Shown one piece after another: positions 8,381-16,456 of a DNA stretch of 64,000 bases. Both the position numbers and the translations under genes were made by a program. The notes below the pieces were generated by a model, which was not told the DNA's origin, did no database searches, and saw only the letters and a program-made list of their open reading frames with translations. Positions within the stretch are counted from its first letter, which is position 1, and every line of letters begins with the position of its first letter. The stretch is taken from the NCBI RefSeq assembly GCF_000022485.1, contig NC_012623.1, positions 2,728,674 to 2,792,673 on the forward strand, written 5' to 3'. This DNA comes from Sulfolobus islandicus Y.N.15.51 (GTDB taxonomy: Archaea > Thermoproteota > Thermoprotei_A > Sulfolobales > Sulfolobaceae).

Positions 8381-9238
8381 TTAAAGCTTTCTAACGAGTT
8401 TTATACTACCTAATTCCTTATCTAATCTCTCATAGAAGAAGTAATCAATTATCTCATACTGTTGCTGCCTAGTAATCATCTTATCTAATAAATTAACTTG
8501 CGTTCCCTCTTTCAATAGTACTTCTAAGGCATCTTTCATTGCCTTGGCCGCTACTCTAAATATAGTAACGGGGAATATTACGTATTTATAACCCATCTCC
8601 CTAAACTCTTGGGCTTTAATGTAAGGAGTTTTACCAAACTCAGTCATATTAGCCAGTAACGGAGCTTTTACCTCTTTAGCGAACTTGGCGAACTCCTCCT
8701 TACTAGTGAGAGCCTCCGGAAATATTATATCAGCACCTGCCTCTAAATAAATCTTGGCCCTTTCTATTGCATCGTCTAACCCTATTACACCGCGAGAATC
8801 GACTCTTGCAATTATTAAGGCATCTCTTCTAGCCTTTAATGCCGCCTTTATCTTCTGAACCATTTCTAAAGGCTCTACAACCTCTTTACCCTCTAAATGG
8901 CCGCACTTCTTTGGCATTCTCTGATCCTCTATTTGAATAGCGTCAGCACCGGCTTTTTCTAAAACCCTTACCGTTCTATAGACATTTATTGCCTCACCAA
9001 ACCCAGTATCTGAATCAACTATTATCGGAATATCAGCAACTTCCTTTATCCTTCTTATCATCTCAGCAACCTCATCTAATGTTATTAAACCTATATCTGG
9101 TAGACCATAAGATGAGGTAAGAGCTGCACCCGATAAATACACTGCCTTAAAACCTACCTTTTTTGCCAGAATTGCAGTAAATGGATTAAATACTCCCGGT
9201 ACTATTAAGAAGTCAGATTCCTTTAATACTTGAGACAA
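8381..9238 (-). CDS. prpB: Methylisocitrate lyase / isocitrate lyase-PEP mutase family
   Basis: 285 residues, the normal PrpB length. Metal-binding acids are in 'IIVDSDTGFGEA' (Asp75, Asp77) and 'IQIEDQRMPKKCGH'. Cys112 of the 'KKCGH' signature is the catalytic cysteine of isocitrate and methylisocitrate lyases and is intact, which argues against PEP mutase. The expected reaction is cleavage of 2-methylisocitrate to pyruvate and succinate. It overlaps the prpD-like gene by 26 bp and shares its operon. Related dimethylmalate lyase activity cannot be excluded. Confidence 0.88.
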   Translation of the reverse strand: MSQVLKESDFLIVPGVFNPFTAILAKKVGFKAVYLSGAALTSSYGLPDIGLITLDEVAEMIRRIKEVADIPIIVDSDTGFGEAINVYRTVRVLEKAGADAIQIEDQRMPKKCGHLEGKEVVEPLEMVQKIKAALKARRDALIIARVDSRGVIGLDDAIERAKIYLEAGADIIFPEALTSKEEFAKFAKEVKAPLLANMTEFGKTPYIKAQEFREMGYKYVIFPVTIFRVAAKAMKDALEVLLKEGTQVNLLDKMITRQQQYEIIDYFFYERLDKELGSIKLVRKL

Positions 9239-10520
9239 TTTCCTTCACCTTTAATTCTTCCATATTCCACAAAATATTTAACTCTTCCTTCCTACCTTTT
9301 AACCTTAAGTACTTCTCCTCAACTTCTTCATCAGTCATTGGATTATTATAATAACCTCTTGGATTCCTAACCTCAACCATCTCTCTACCCTTACTGGTAT
9401 AAACTGTTACTTTAACGGGTAACTCCTTAGGATATATACTAGTATATTTCTCGTCTTCAATAACAGTAATCTTCTTCATCAAACTCCTTATTTTTTCATT
9501 AAATATCATTTCTTGATCATAGGCGTCGAGCCAGAAATCCTTCTTAATTAGGGTATATGCCAGAATATAAGGCAAACTGTGATCTGCAGTCTCCTTATTA
9601 GTGGGATTCCATTTCTCTTCATCAGCTATTATCGTCTTGGCTGCCTCATAGGTTTCAACTTCAATCTTAACAATATCATCAACGTTAACGTTCAAACTCT
9701 TTCCAGCCTCAACAACCGCTTCAGCGTGATACTCCACTGGATATTTCTTTAGACTAGTCCTAAGTACACCATCAGCCTCTAGGTGATTAAACACCGAAGA
9801 GTCAAAATCTTTAGCTACAACATTAATGAAACCTAATCTACCTGAAAAAGGCTTTGAAGGACCAGTCATACCAAATTTCGCCAAAAGTGCTGAGAAAGCC
9901 GCTTTCCTTGAAGCATCAGCTGCCGCACCAGCTTTCCACATCGATAACTCCCCAGACCTAGTCTCCCTAAGTGCAATGTTTGGCACTATTGTTAACGAAA
10001 TAGCGTTAATAGTAGATTTCTCGTCTAATTTCAACATTTTAGCTAAACCTGCAGCTGCTCCTACTTGAAGAAAAGTTACGTGATCAAAACCTTTTTTTCT
10101 CAATGATGTTGCGTCACATAGTTTTATCCCAACTTCATAGCCTATAGCAATTGCTTCTATTATATCCCTCCCTTTAAGATCGAATAGTGAGCCTAAGGAC
10201 AAGAAAGCGCCTATCATATCACTGGGATGAAGAGGCTCTTTTGAAAGGTAAGTATCATTGAAGTCTAGATATCTAATCAAAAAAGTGTTGTAGAATGCTG
10301 CGAAGTCTGGAGTCGCATTTCCTCCGAAAAGTAGGGGAACAGAACCCTGGAAATACATTACCACGTTTTTGTTAACTAAATGAGGTGGGGAATCTAATGC
10401 TCCACGGGCCACTGCTATTGCATCAATTATCCTCCTTTTTGCCTCATGTATAATCTTTTCACTTAACTTTTGATAATTGACTGAATTTATAAATTCAGCA
10501 ATCTTTTCAGCTATTTCCAT
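9213..10520 (-). CDS. prpD: MmgE/PrpD family protein (2-methylcitrate dehydratase)
   Basis: 435 residues with the helical MmgE/PrpD architecture: an N-terminal helical domain ('RRIIDAIAVARGALDS'), the conserved 'RYLDFNDTYLSKEPLHPSDM' region near residues 84-103, a 'MWKAGAAADASRKAA' helix and the C-terminal alpha/beta domain. PrpD dehydrates 2-methylcitrate to methylaconitate. It is the first gene of the minus-strand run prpD-prpB-CBS-gltA, which gives condensation, dehydration and cleavage steps of the methylcitrate cycle together. It is divergent from malate dehydrogenase. Confidence 0.88.
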   Translation of the reverse strand: MEIAEKIAEFINSVNYQKLSEKIIHEAKRRIIDAIAVARGALDSPPHLVNKNVVMYFQGSVPLLFGGNATPDFAAFYNTFLIRYLDFNDTYLSKEPLHPSDMIGAFLSLGSLFDLKGRDIIEAIAIGYEVGIKLCDATSLRKKGFDHVTFLQVGAAAGLAKMLKLDEKSTINAISLTIVPNIALRETRSGELSMWKAGAAADASRKAAFSALLAKFGMTGPSKPFSGRLGFINVVAKDFDSSVFNHLEADGVLRTSLKKYPVEYHAEAVVEAGKSLNVNVDDIVKIEVETYEAAKTIIADEEKWNPTNKETADHSLPYILAYTLIKKDFWLDAYDQEMIFNEKIRSLMKKITVIEDEKYTSIYPKELPVKVTVYTSKGREMVEVRNPRGYYNNPMTDEEVEEKYLRLKGRKEELNILWNMEELKVKEIVSSIKGI

Positions 10521-10617
10521 AATAGAGTAAAGTTAAATGGAGTATAAAAGTCGAACTATAATGAACATTGAAAAAAGCTTAATATACTTTAGAATGCATA
10601 TTTATACTTGTGATAAT

Positions 10618-11544
10618 ATGGTAAAAATAGCTTTTATAGGAGTAGGAAAAATAGGCCAGACAATAGCTTATTCTGTAATTTTTGACGGTTTAGCAAGTGA
10701 AGTTATATTATACGATATTATTCCAGAATTACCAGAAAAGTTCGAACACGAGTTAAGACATGCAATGGCTACTAGAGGTCTTTCCACTGAAGTAATAGGT
10801 ACTAACTCTCTTGATGATGTAGCCAATGTCGATATCATACTTATTATGGCGGGTAAGCCAAGGAAACCAGGGATGAGCAGAAGGGATCTATTTGTTGATA
10901 ATGCAAAAATACAAATAGATCTTGCAAAACAGCTTCCTCCTAAAAATCCAGGGGCATTATACATAATGGTAGCAAATCCCGTTGACATGATGGCGTCAAT
11001 ATTCATGAGATTCTCTAAACAATTCACAATAAGCACTGGAGACACGGTAGAGACAATGAGAATGAGATCATATATAAGTAAGAAACTCAAAGTCCCAGTG
11101 ACTAAGGTAACCGGGTATGTAGCGGGAGAGCATGGAGAAGACGCAGTAGTTTTGTGGAGTACGGTTAAAGTTAACGGGAAACCCTTTGAGGAAATAGCTA
11201 AAGGATTAACTAAAGAGGAAGTTGAAAATTACGTTAAGTCAATACCGGGGGAGATAATAAGAGTGATGGGGGGAACAACGTGGGGACCTGCAACTATAAT
11301 AAAGGACATAGTTAGATCAGTAGTCTTAAATGAAGGAAGAGTAATGAGCATAGCGACTCCTAGAACTTATCAAGGCGAAATAATACATATAAGTGTTCCA
11401 ACAGTTGTAGGAGCTGAAATAGGACCAAGTTTAGAGGGCGTATTACCAGAGAGTGACAGGGAGAGGTTAAATAAATCTGTTGAGGATTTTTACAAAGTTT
11501 ATAAGGAGAATTTAGATCATCTACTACAAGTAATCAAACAATGA
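10618..11544 (+). CDS. mdh: Malate dehydrogenase (LDH/MDH family)
   Basis: 308 residues from the ATG at 10618, where the protein begins with the nucleotide-binding '[14 protein letters not shown]'. An in-frame ATG at 10537 would add 27 residues not expected for the family. The NAD-selecting Asp is Asp33 in 'LYDI'. '[14 protein letters not shown]' gives Arg82 and Arg88 of the substrate loop, where Arg at the specificity position favours malate. Catalytic His172 is in 'AGEHGED'. It connects to citrate synthase by supplying oxaloacetate and is divergent from the methylcitrate operon. Confidence 0.93.
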   Translation: MVKIAFIGVGKIGQTIAYSVIFDGLASEVILYDIIPELPEKFEHELRHAMATRGLSTEVIGTNSLDDVANVDIILIMAGKPRKPGMSRRDLFVDNAKIQIDLAKQLPPKNPGALYIMVANPVDMMASIFMRFSKQFTISTGDTVETMRMRSYISKKLKVPVTKVTGYVAGEHGEDAVVLWSTVKVNGKPFEEIAKGLTKEEVENYVKSIPGEIIRVMGGTTWGPATIIKDIVRSVVLNEGRVMSIATPRTYQGEIIHISVPTVVGAEIGPSLEGVLPESDRERLNKSVEDFYKVYKENLDHLLQVIKQ

Positions 11545-11608
11545 TTTCTTGATCTCGCAGATGCAGATTTAACTTTATCCCCGTAAATAGATGTCACCCT
11601 AACCATAA

Positions 11609-11620
11609 GCTTTTTTATTC
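11609..11620 (+). promoter_or_regulatory. TATA box of agl3
   Basis: GCTTTTTTATTC is centred 26 bp before ATG 11641 and supports that start over the TTG at 11638. Confidence 0.5.
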
Positions 11621-11640
11621 TCTTAATCTCTAGATTATTG

Positions 11641-12807
11641 ATGAAAGTAGTTATCTTAGGTGCTGATGGTTATTTAGGATGGTCACTAGCATTACGATTG
11701 GCTAAGAGAGGACATGAAGTTATTGGAGTAGATAACTTATACACAAGAAATGCCGTAAGGGAAGTAGGGTCAGATTCTGCGTTTCCATTACCAGATCCAG
11801 AGGAAAGGATAGTAGCAGCAAGGAAACTACTTGATGTTAATATAACCTTTCATAGAGTTGATGTGAAGGATTTTGATAAATTACATGAGATTATTCAAAC
11901 ACATAAACCAGATGCCATAGTACATTTCGCCGAACAAAGATCAGCTCCCTACTCGATGATTGATGTAAACCACGCTAATTACACCTTCATAAACAATCTT
12001 ACTAGTACGATAAATCTCATCTATTCAATCATTAAAGTTGATCCAAGTATACATATTTTAAAGATGGGAACGATGGGAGAGTACGGAACACCAAATTATG
12101 ATATACTAGAGTCGCCATTCGTAGAAGTCGAAATAAACGGCAAAAAAGATAAGATTCCATTTCCCAAATGGGCTAGCAGTTGGTATCATTGGAGTAAAGT
12201 TTACGATAGCTATAATTTGTTATGGGCGAATAAAGTATGGAATTTAACTATTACCGATATTATGCAAGGTCCAGTATATGGTACGAGAACTGAAGAGATT
12301 ATAGATGAGAAGTTAAGGACGAGATTCGATTTTGATGAAGTTTGGGGAACGGTTGTTAATAGGTATTGTGTCGAAGCAGTATTGGGTCTTCCGTTAACAC
12401 CTTATGGAAAAGGAGGTCAAACTAGAGGATTTATCTCACTTGAGGATAGCATGCAAGCGTTAACCATTTTACTTGAACATCCTCCTAATCAAGGAGAGTA
12501 TAGAGTAGTTAACCAAATTCATGAAGTATATAGTGTTAGTCAAATAGCCGAAATGGTTAAAGAAGTTGCTGAGTCCATGGGATTGGGGGTTACTATACAA
12601 AATGTAAAGAATCCTAGAGTAGAAAAAGAGGAGCACTATTATAAAGTTGAAACTAGAATATTACCATCATTGGGATTCAGTCCTAAAAAGAATATGAAGA
12701 AAGAAATAAAAAACATAATAGAGGACTTAATTCCTTACAAGAATAGGCTGGAATCGTTTAAACATGTAATACTGCCTAAAACCGATTGGAGAAGAGGAAG
12801 AACATGA
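11641..12807 (+). CDS. agl3: UDP-sulfoquinovose synthase (Agl3/SqdB)
   Basis: 388 residues, an extended SDR. The Rossmann motif is 'ILGADGYLGWSLA' at the N-terminus. The family-specific 'IVHFAEQRSAPYSMID' (about 95-110) is the SqdB signature, followed by 'MGTMGEYGTPN' and the catalytic Tyr-Lys pair in 'WYHWSKVYDSY'. SqdB enzymes make UDP-sulfoquinovose from UDP-glucose and sulfite. In Sulfolobus the homologue Agl3 supplies the sulfoquinovose of the S-layer N-glycan, which fits an organism with the many sequon-rich exported proteins seen here. It appears monocistronic. Confidence 0.93.
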   Translation: MKVVILGADGYLGWSLALRLAKRGHEVIGVDNLYTRNAVREVGSDSAFPLPDPEERIVAARKLLDVNITFHRVDVKDFDKLHEIIQTHKPDAIVHFAEQRSAPYSMIDVNHANYTFINNLTSTINLIYSIIKVDPSIHILKMGTMGEYGTPNYDILESPFVEVEINGKKDKIPFPKWASSWYHWSKVYDSYNLLWANKVWNLTITDIMQGPVYGTRTEEIIDEKLRTRFDFDEVWGTVVNRYCVEAVLGLPLTPYGKGGQTRGFISLEDSMQALTILLEHPPNQGEYRVVNQIHEVYSVSQIAEMVKEVAESMGLGVTIQNVKNPRVEKEEHYYKVETRILPSLGFSPKKNMKKEIKNIIEDLIPYKNRLESFKHVILPKTDWRRGRT

Positions 12808-12919
12808 ATTACTCTTAACTGTAAAACTGTCGTATTAAGGTAATATTCAAACTAAATTCGTACTAGATGTATCTCGATTTTTGGGAAAAATCTATTTAAA
12901 CCCTCATAAGAAAATTAGT

Positions 12920-13468
12920 ATGTTGGAAAATAGTCTAAAAAAGAAATTAGGCTATTTCATAAATTATAGTGATATAGAATATGAAGTCCTTTCCCAATAT
13001 TATATGTTAGAGTTGAGAATGCCCAGCAATGGAAAATTAGGTCAATTTCTGCATGAATATTTGCAAGAATATCTAATAAATGGTATTAACAAAATTAATG
13101 AGAAATATCTTCCATTTTACTATAATTTGAATAAAGCTCTAGAGCTTCTTTCAGGGATAGTTGATGAGAGGAAGTTGTATTATTGCGATAAGAAAATAGA
13201 GAAAATAGGAAATGTTAAACTAATTGGACAAGCTGATATTTGCTCCGACGACTTAGTGATAGAAATAAAAAGTAAACCAGAACTTAAAAAGGTCGACTTA
13301 ATGCAAGCACTTATATACACTTATTTGTACGAGAGAGATGTAATACTTTTTATGTATGGAATATATACCGGGGAATATACTATAATAAGACTACCTTTTA
13401 GTGAAAGAAATATAAACTCCTTATTCGAAGGTCTCAAAAAGATAAGTGAAAGAGAAGAAATATTGTGA
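12920..13468 (+). CDS. PD-(D/E)XK nuclease, RecB/Cas4-like
   Basis: 182 residues from ATG 12920, which lies about 25 bp after a TTTAAA box; the longer TTG start at 12881 overlaps that promoter and is disfavoured. The nuclease core is 'IGQADICSDDLVIEIKSK' (Asp then Glu-Xaa-Lys), followed by 'LMQALIYTYLYE', the usual Gln-Tyr helix of RecB-type nucleases. The protein resembles Cas4 in size, but I do not see the four cysteines that hold the Cas4 iron-sulfur cluster. No cas genes or repeats are nearby. A repair or anti-element nuclease is possible. Confidence 0.7.
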   Translation: MLENSLKKKLGYFINYSDIEYEVLSQYYMLELRMPSNGKLGQFLHEYLQEYLINGINKINEKYLPFYYNLNKALELLSGIVDERKLYYCDKKIEKIGNVKLIGQADICSDDLVIEIKSKPELKKVDLMQALIYTYLYERDVILFMYGIYTGEYTIIRLPFSERNINSLFEGLKKISEREEIL

Positions 13469-13526
13469 AAACTTTTAAAACAGTATTGTAAGAAAAGGAT
13501 ATAAAACATAAATGAGATAGGTAATT

Positions 13527-14294
13527 ATGGACTCAGTAGATAAGGGAATATTAAAGATACTTCTAAAAGATGCTAGAACACCACAGAGAAGAATTGCAAT
13601 GCTGCTAGGCATATCTCCACCAGCAGTAAGTTACAGAATGGAGAAGTTGTTTGGGGATATAATCAAAAGATTTACAATTTACGTTAATCCAAATTTCCTA
13701 GGCAGATATCATGGTTATGTAGCCTTTAACAATTTATACGATTGGGATGGAGATTACATAGCCAAAATCGAGTGTCTAGAAGAGACTAACGTTTATGAAA
13801 TTGACTCCAAGAGTAGAGTTGAACTTGATGAAAAAATACGAAAAATGAGCGAGAAGTTGGGAGAACCAAAAATGATATATATCCCAAATCAGATGCCTTA
13901 TAGCCCCTCTAAGTTTGACTTGAAAGTAGTAAGCATACTTAAAGAGAAACCCCTAATAAAACCAATTGAACTTGCAGAAGAATTAGGAGTGTCGTCTAAA
14001 ACGATCAGAAGACATCTAAGATATTTGTATAGCAAAAAATTTATCAGATTGATGCCTATTATAGATTTAAATAAGGCTGAAATATCTATATTTGCAGTAT
14101 TTACATCAAGACTAGAAGAGGGGAAAAAATTCTTTGCAAAGTACGCTTTCACTGAAATAGAGGATGACAAGGCTGGAATATTTGTAAATGTAGTCGATAG
14201 TATGGATGAAGCTAGAGACCTTGCATTAAAGTTTAAGAGAGAATATGACAAAGATGTAGAAATAATGATAACAACAAAATATGAATTTTTATAA
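13527..14294 (+). CDS. Lrp/AsnC-like regulator with two HTH domains
   Basis: 255 residues. An N-terminal Lrp-type HTH ('VDKGILKILLKDARTPQRRI ... GISPPAVSYRMEKL', residues 3-41) is followed by an alpha/beta stretch and a second HTH near residues 128-172 ('PIELAEELGVSSKTIRRHLR'). The C-terminal part resembles a ligand-binding module. Dual-HTH Lrp relatives are common in Sulfolobales as DNA-binding regulators of unknown targets. The 3' end abuts the duplicated DUF5752 fragment. Confidence 0.8.
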   Translation: MDSVDKGILKILLKDARTPQRRIAMLLGISPPAVSYRMEKLFGDIIKRFTIYVNPNFLGRYHGYVAFNNLYDWDGDYIAKIECLEETNVYEIDSKSRVELDEKIRKMSEKLGEPKMIYIPNQMPYSPSKFDLKVVSILKEKPLIKPIELAEELGVSSKTIRRHLRYLYSKKFIRLMPIIDLNKAEISIFAVFTSRLEEGKKFFAKYAFTEIEDDKAGIFVNVVDSMDEARDLALKFKREYDKDVEIMITTKYEFL

Positions 14295-14300
14295 AATTGT

Positions 14301-14498
14301 ATTTGTTATAGTATCTTGTCTTCTTTCTCTGCCTACTCTTCAATGCCTTAAACTCCCTAATTCTAGCCAACGATTCTTTCACATCACTAACTCCCCTTAA
14401 CATCTCAGCCAAACCCCTCTCACCAATATAGTTCAACCAAGCCACAATATGCCCTTCCTCAAGATGCCATTCAACACAAGCTGGATCTTCTTTTCCTA
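14301..14498 (-). pseudogene. Truncated duplicate of the DUF5752-like gene (198-bp direct repeat, copy 1)
   Basis: By eye this is identical to 15595-15792. It encodes the last two thirds of the 94-residue protein at 15593-15877 but lacks the N-terminal codons and the native stop, so the frame reads on into flanking DNA ('YYNKYNFIKIH'). The two copies lie in the same orientation and enclose the vapBC pair. The truncated ends show that copy 2 is the original. Confidence 0.85.
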
Positions 14499-14680
14499 AT
14501 TATCACAATAAGACAATGATAGATCAACTTGATGCGTTTAGGCTTATTTTCTACTCAGAAAACTGAAGCAAAGGTATATAGTACAGAGACACCTTTATTA
14601 GGAAAAAGTTAGATTTTAAATTTAAATTGGTACTGTAAGACATTTTATACGGATAAAGTTATATCTTTATTTTACTGAAA

Positions 14681-15067
14681 TCATTCTATAGGTATAAATT
14701 CAACATCATAATCTTTTGCCGTTCTTTCTGCAAACTCGTGATCCGATGTGACAACTGTTCCCCCAATCATCTCTGCTGTAGCGACGAGAAAAGAATCCCC
14801 TAGAGATAGATTATATTTTAATCTTATTTTTGAAGCTATTTCCGCAAGCGTCTTATCAATTTCCACAAGGTTAATGAAGGTCAAGAGATAGTTCAACTTG
14901 ACACCCGAAGCCTTAAAGCCAAATTTCCTTGCATAATGATATGCGAATTCTGAAAGATTTACGGCGTTAATGAACTTCTCGTCATTATTTAATAGATACT
15001 TCTTGACATTAGGCGAACCGGAGAAGAATTGAAATATAATATTAGCATCAAGGATGTACTTTCGCAC
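14681..15067 (-). CDS. vapC: VapC toxin, PIN-domain ribonuclease
   Basis: 128 residues. The PIN acids are present: Asp7 in 'YILDANIIF', Glu40 in 'NLSEFAY', Asp92 in 'SLGDSFLVATA', and Asp109 in 'VVTSDHEF'. PIN toxins are Mg-dependent RNases neutralised by a co-encoded antitoxin. The start overlaps the AbrB-type antitoxin gene by 20 bp, the classical vapBC order. The pair sits between 198-bp direct repeats, suggesting it arrived as a unit. Confidence 0.92.
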   Translation of the reverse strand: MRKYILDANIIFQFFSGSPNVKKYLLNNDEKFINAVNLSEFAYHYARKFGFKASGVKLNYLLTFINLVEIDKTLAEIASKIRLKYNLSLGDSFLVATAEMIGGTVVTSDHEFAERTAKDYDVEFIPIE

Positions 15068-15287
15068 GTTCAGTTTCCCTTTCTTTAATATGTTCCTTAG
15101 CTAGCTCTTCCAAACCTTTTCCCCTATCTATTCCAAATAATTCCTCTGGTGACTTCTTTGGTAATATGTGAATCCCATATTCATCACTGTAAATGATCAC
15201 TTCATCCCCCTCCTTAATGTTAAACTTTTCCCTTATTTCCTTTGTGATAACCACTATTCCCTTTTTGTGTACCTTTGTGACCATCAT
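15048..15287 (-). CDS. vapB: VapB antitoxin, AbrB/SpoVT type
   Basis: 79 residues. The N-terminal swapped-hairpin domain reads 'VTKVHKKGIVVITKEIREKF ... IKEGDEVIIY', typical of AbrB/SpoVT proteins that bind DNA as dimers. The charged helical tail (about residues 50-79, 'LEELAKEHIKERETERAK') would wrap the toxin. It is translated just ahead of VapC with a 20-bp overlap and should repress its own promoter, which lies in the AT-rich stretch above 15287. Confidence 0.92.
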   Translation of the reverse strand: MMVTKVHKKGIVVITKEIREKFNIKEGDEVIIYSDEYGIHILPKKSPEELFGIDRGKGLEELAKEHIKERETERAKVHP

Positions 15288-15400
15288 AAATAATAGTTTA
15301 ACTCAATAGCTATAAAGTTTAACTTCTTAATATTAGAGCGGAGAATCCCATAACCCATATTTTACAATCAATTTTAGATGTAATTTAAGGATAATCTCCA

Positions 15401-15440
15401 ATTAATAATCTTTTTCTTTAATTAATAATTTTTTTCTTTT
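15401..15440. repeat. 20-bp tandem duplication
   Basis: Two consecutive 20-bp units (15401-15420 and 15421-15440), each beginning ATTAATAAT and ending in a T/C tract, match at 18 of 20 positions. They lie upstream of vapB in AT-rich DNA. No function is evident. Confidence 0.6.
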
Positions 15441-15592
15441 CTAGTCTTAATTCCTTACCATTGAAAGTTTAGCCTTTTTAAGGTAAAGATGAATGCTTAA
15501 GATTTTTAGATTTTAATTCAAGTTTTTCATTATGGCCCTGAGGCCATATCCAAGTAAAAAAGCTGGACGTTCCACTAACCGTGGAAAATGGA

Positions 15593-15877
15593 CTATTTGT
15601 TATAGTATCTTGTCTTCTTTCTCTGCCTACTCTTCAATGCCTTAAACTCCCTAATTCTAGCCAACGATTCTTTCACATCACTAACTCCCCTTAACATCTC
15701 AGCCAAACCCCTCTCACCAATATAGTTCAACCAAGCCACAATATGCCCTTCCTCAAGATGCCATTCAACACAAGCTGGATCTTCTTTTCCTAGTCTCTCG
15801 ATTTCCTTCTCCAACTCATTCACATCATGAGCTATTCCTACTGTTCTGTTATATGACTTAAAATAGAATGGTTCCAT
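15593..15877 (-). CDS. DUF5752-like small protein, 94 aa
   Basis: The protein begins 'MEPFYFKSYNRTVGIAHD', then 'DPACVEWHLEEGHIVAWL' and 'NYIGERGLAEMLRGV', with a basic C-terminus. The pattern (short strand region, then a His/Glu-rich helix and an LA-x(4)-G-V helix) resembles DUF5752 proteins of archaea, whose function is unknown; I am moderately sure of the assignment. The intact stop is TAG at 15593-15595. Its 3' 198 bp recur at 14301-14498. Confidence 0.65.
   Translation of the reverse strand: MEPFYFKSYNRTVGIAHDVNELEKEIERLGKEDPACVEWHLEEGHIVAWLNYIGERGLAEMLRGVSDVKESLARIREFKALKSRQRKKTRYYNK
15595..15792 (-). repeat. 198-bp direct repeat, copy 2 (within intact gene)
   Basis: Matches 14301-14498 base for base by eye. 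The two repeats are 1294 bp apart start to start and frame the vapBC module; recombination between them would excise that module. Confidence 0.85.
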
Positions 15878-16456
15878 GTAGCATAGATTCTCTCAGAAAG
15901 AGTTTATAAGGACTTTTGCGTAATACCAAAGAGATTATATGAAGGGCTAGAGGTGGTTTTAAAACAAGGGAAAACTTCATTCTACTAGCCAGAGCCGTTG
16001 CCAACAGTTTCCGATAAACCACGAAATTTATGCACTTTATACGTAAAGATTTCTTAGAAATCTTACCACCAGATGTGGATGGATTTTCCAGAATGATAAG
16101 ATTTCATAAGATGTGCGGATTTACTTATCTGACAGATGAGTAGGGTTATCCCGCTAGATAGATGGAGAAGGGTGAATGGGTTTTCCCGTGACTTCGGTGA
16201 AGCCCAAGGGCTGAGAGTTGGATATGAGTTCATGAAAATTTAATGAAGCCCAAACCCCATACTTAGAAAATACCTAAACGTCTTTTAGAGTTCTCCTCAT
16301 TTGGCTAACTCTATTATAATTCGATAAAGACCTCTATCATTAATTGGGATCGTAATAGAGAATCTTCGTTAATTTAAGTAACTTTTAAGGACTTAGTGGA
16401 TTCTTTCTCCTTAGAACTTGGGATTTACTTTTGAAGAAAATATTATAGGAAACATA
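15878..16456. other. Structured non-coding gap of about 580 bp, possible IS remnant
   Basis: No frame of convincing length is present. Structure is visible: GGCTAG and CTAGCC arms around 15945-16000, a tight AGCCC-AA-GGGCT hairpin near 16202-16213, and GAAGCCCA occurring twice about 50 bp apart near 16201 and 16245. G-rich text between 16130 and 16210 differs from the AT-rich surroundings. It looks like a degenerate end of an IS200/IS605-type element or a small structured RNA, but I cannot prove either. Confidence 0.35.

Noticed and set aside
16080-16270. C/D-box small RNA candidate (CTGA followed by GATGA-like boxes)
   Set aside because: Box spacing does not give two guide segments and the outer boxes deviate from consensus.
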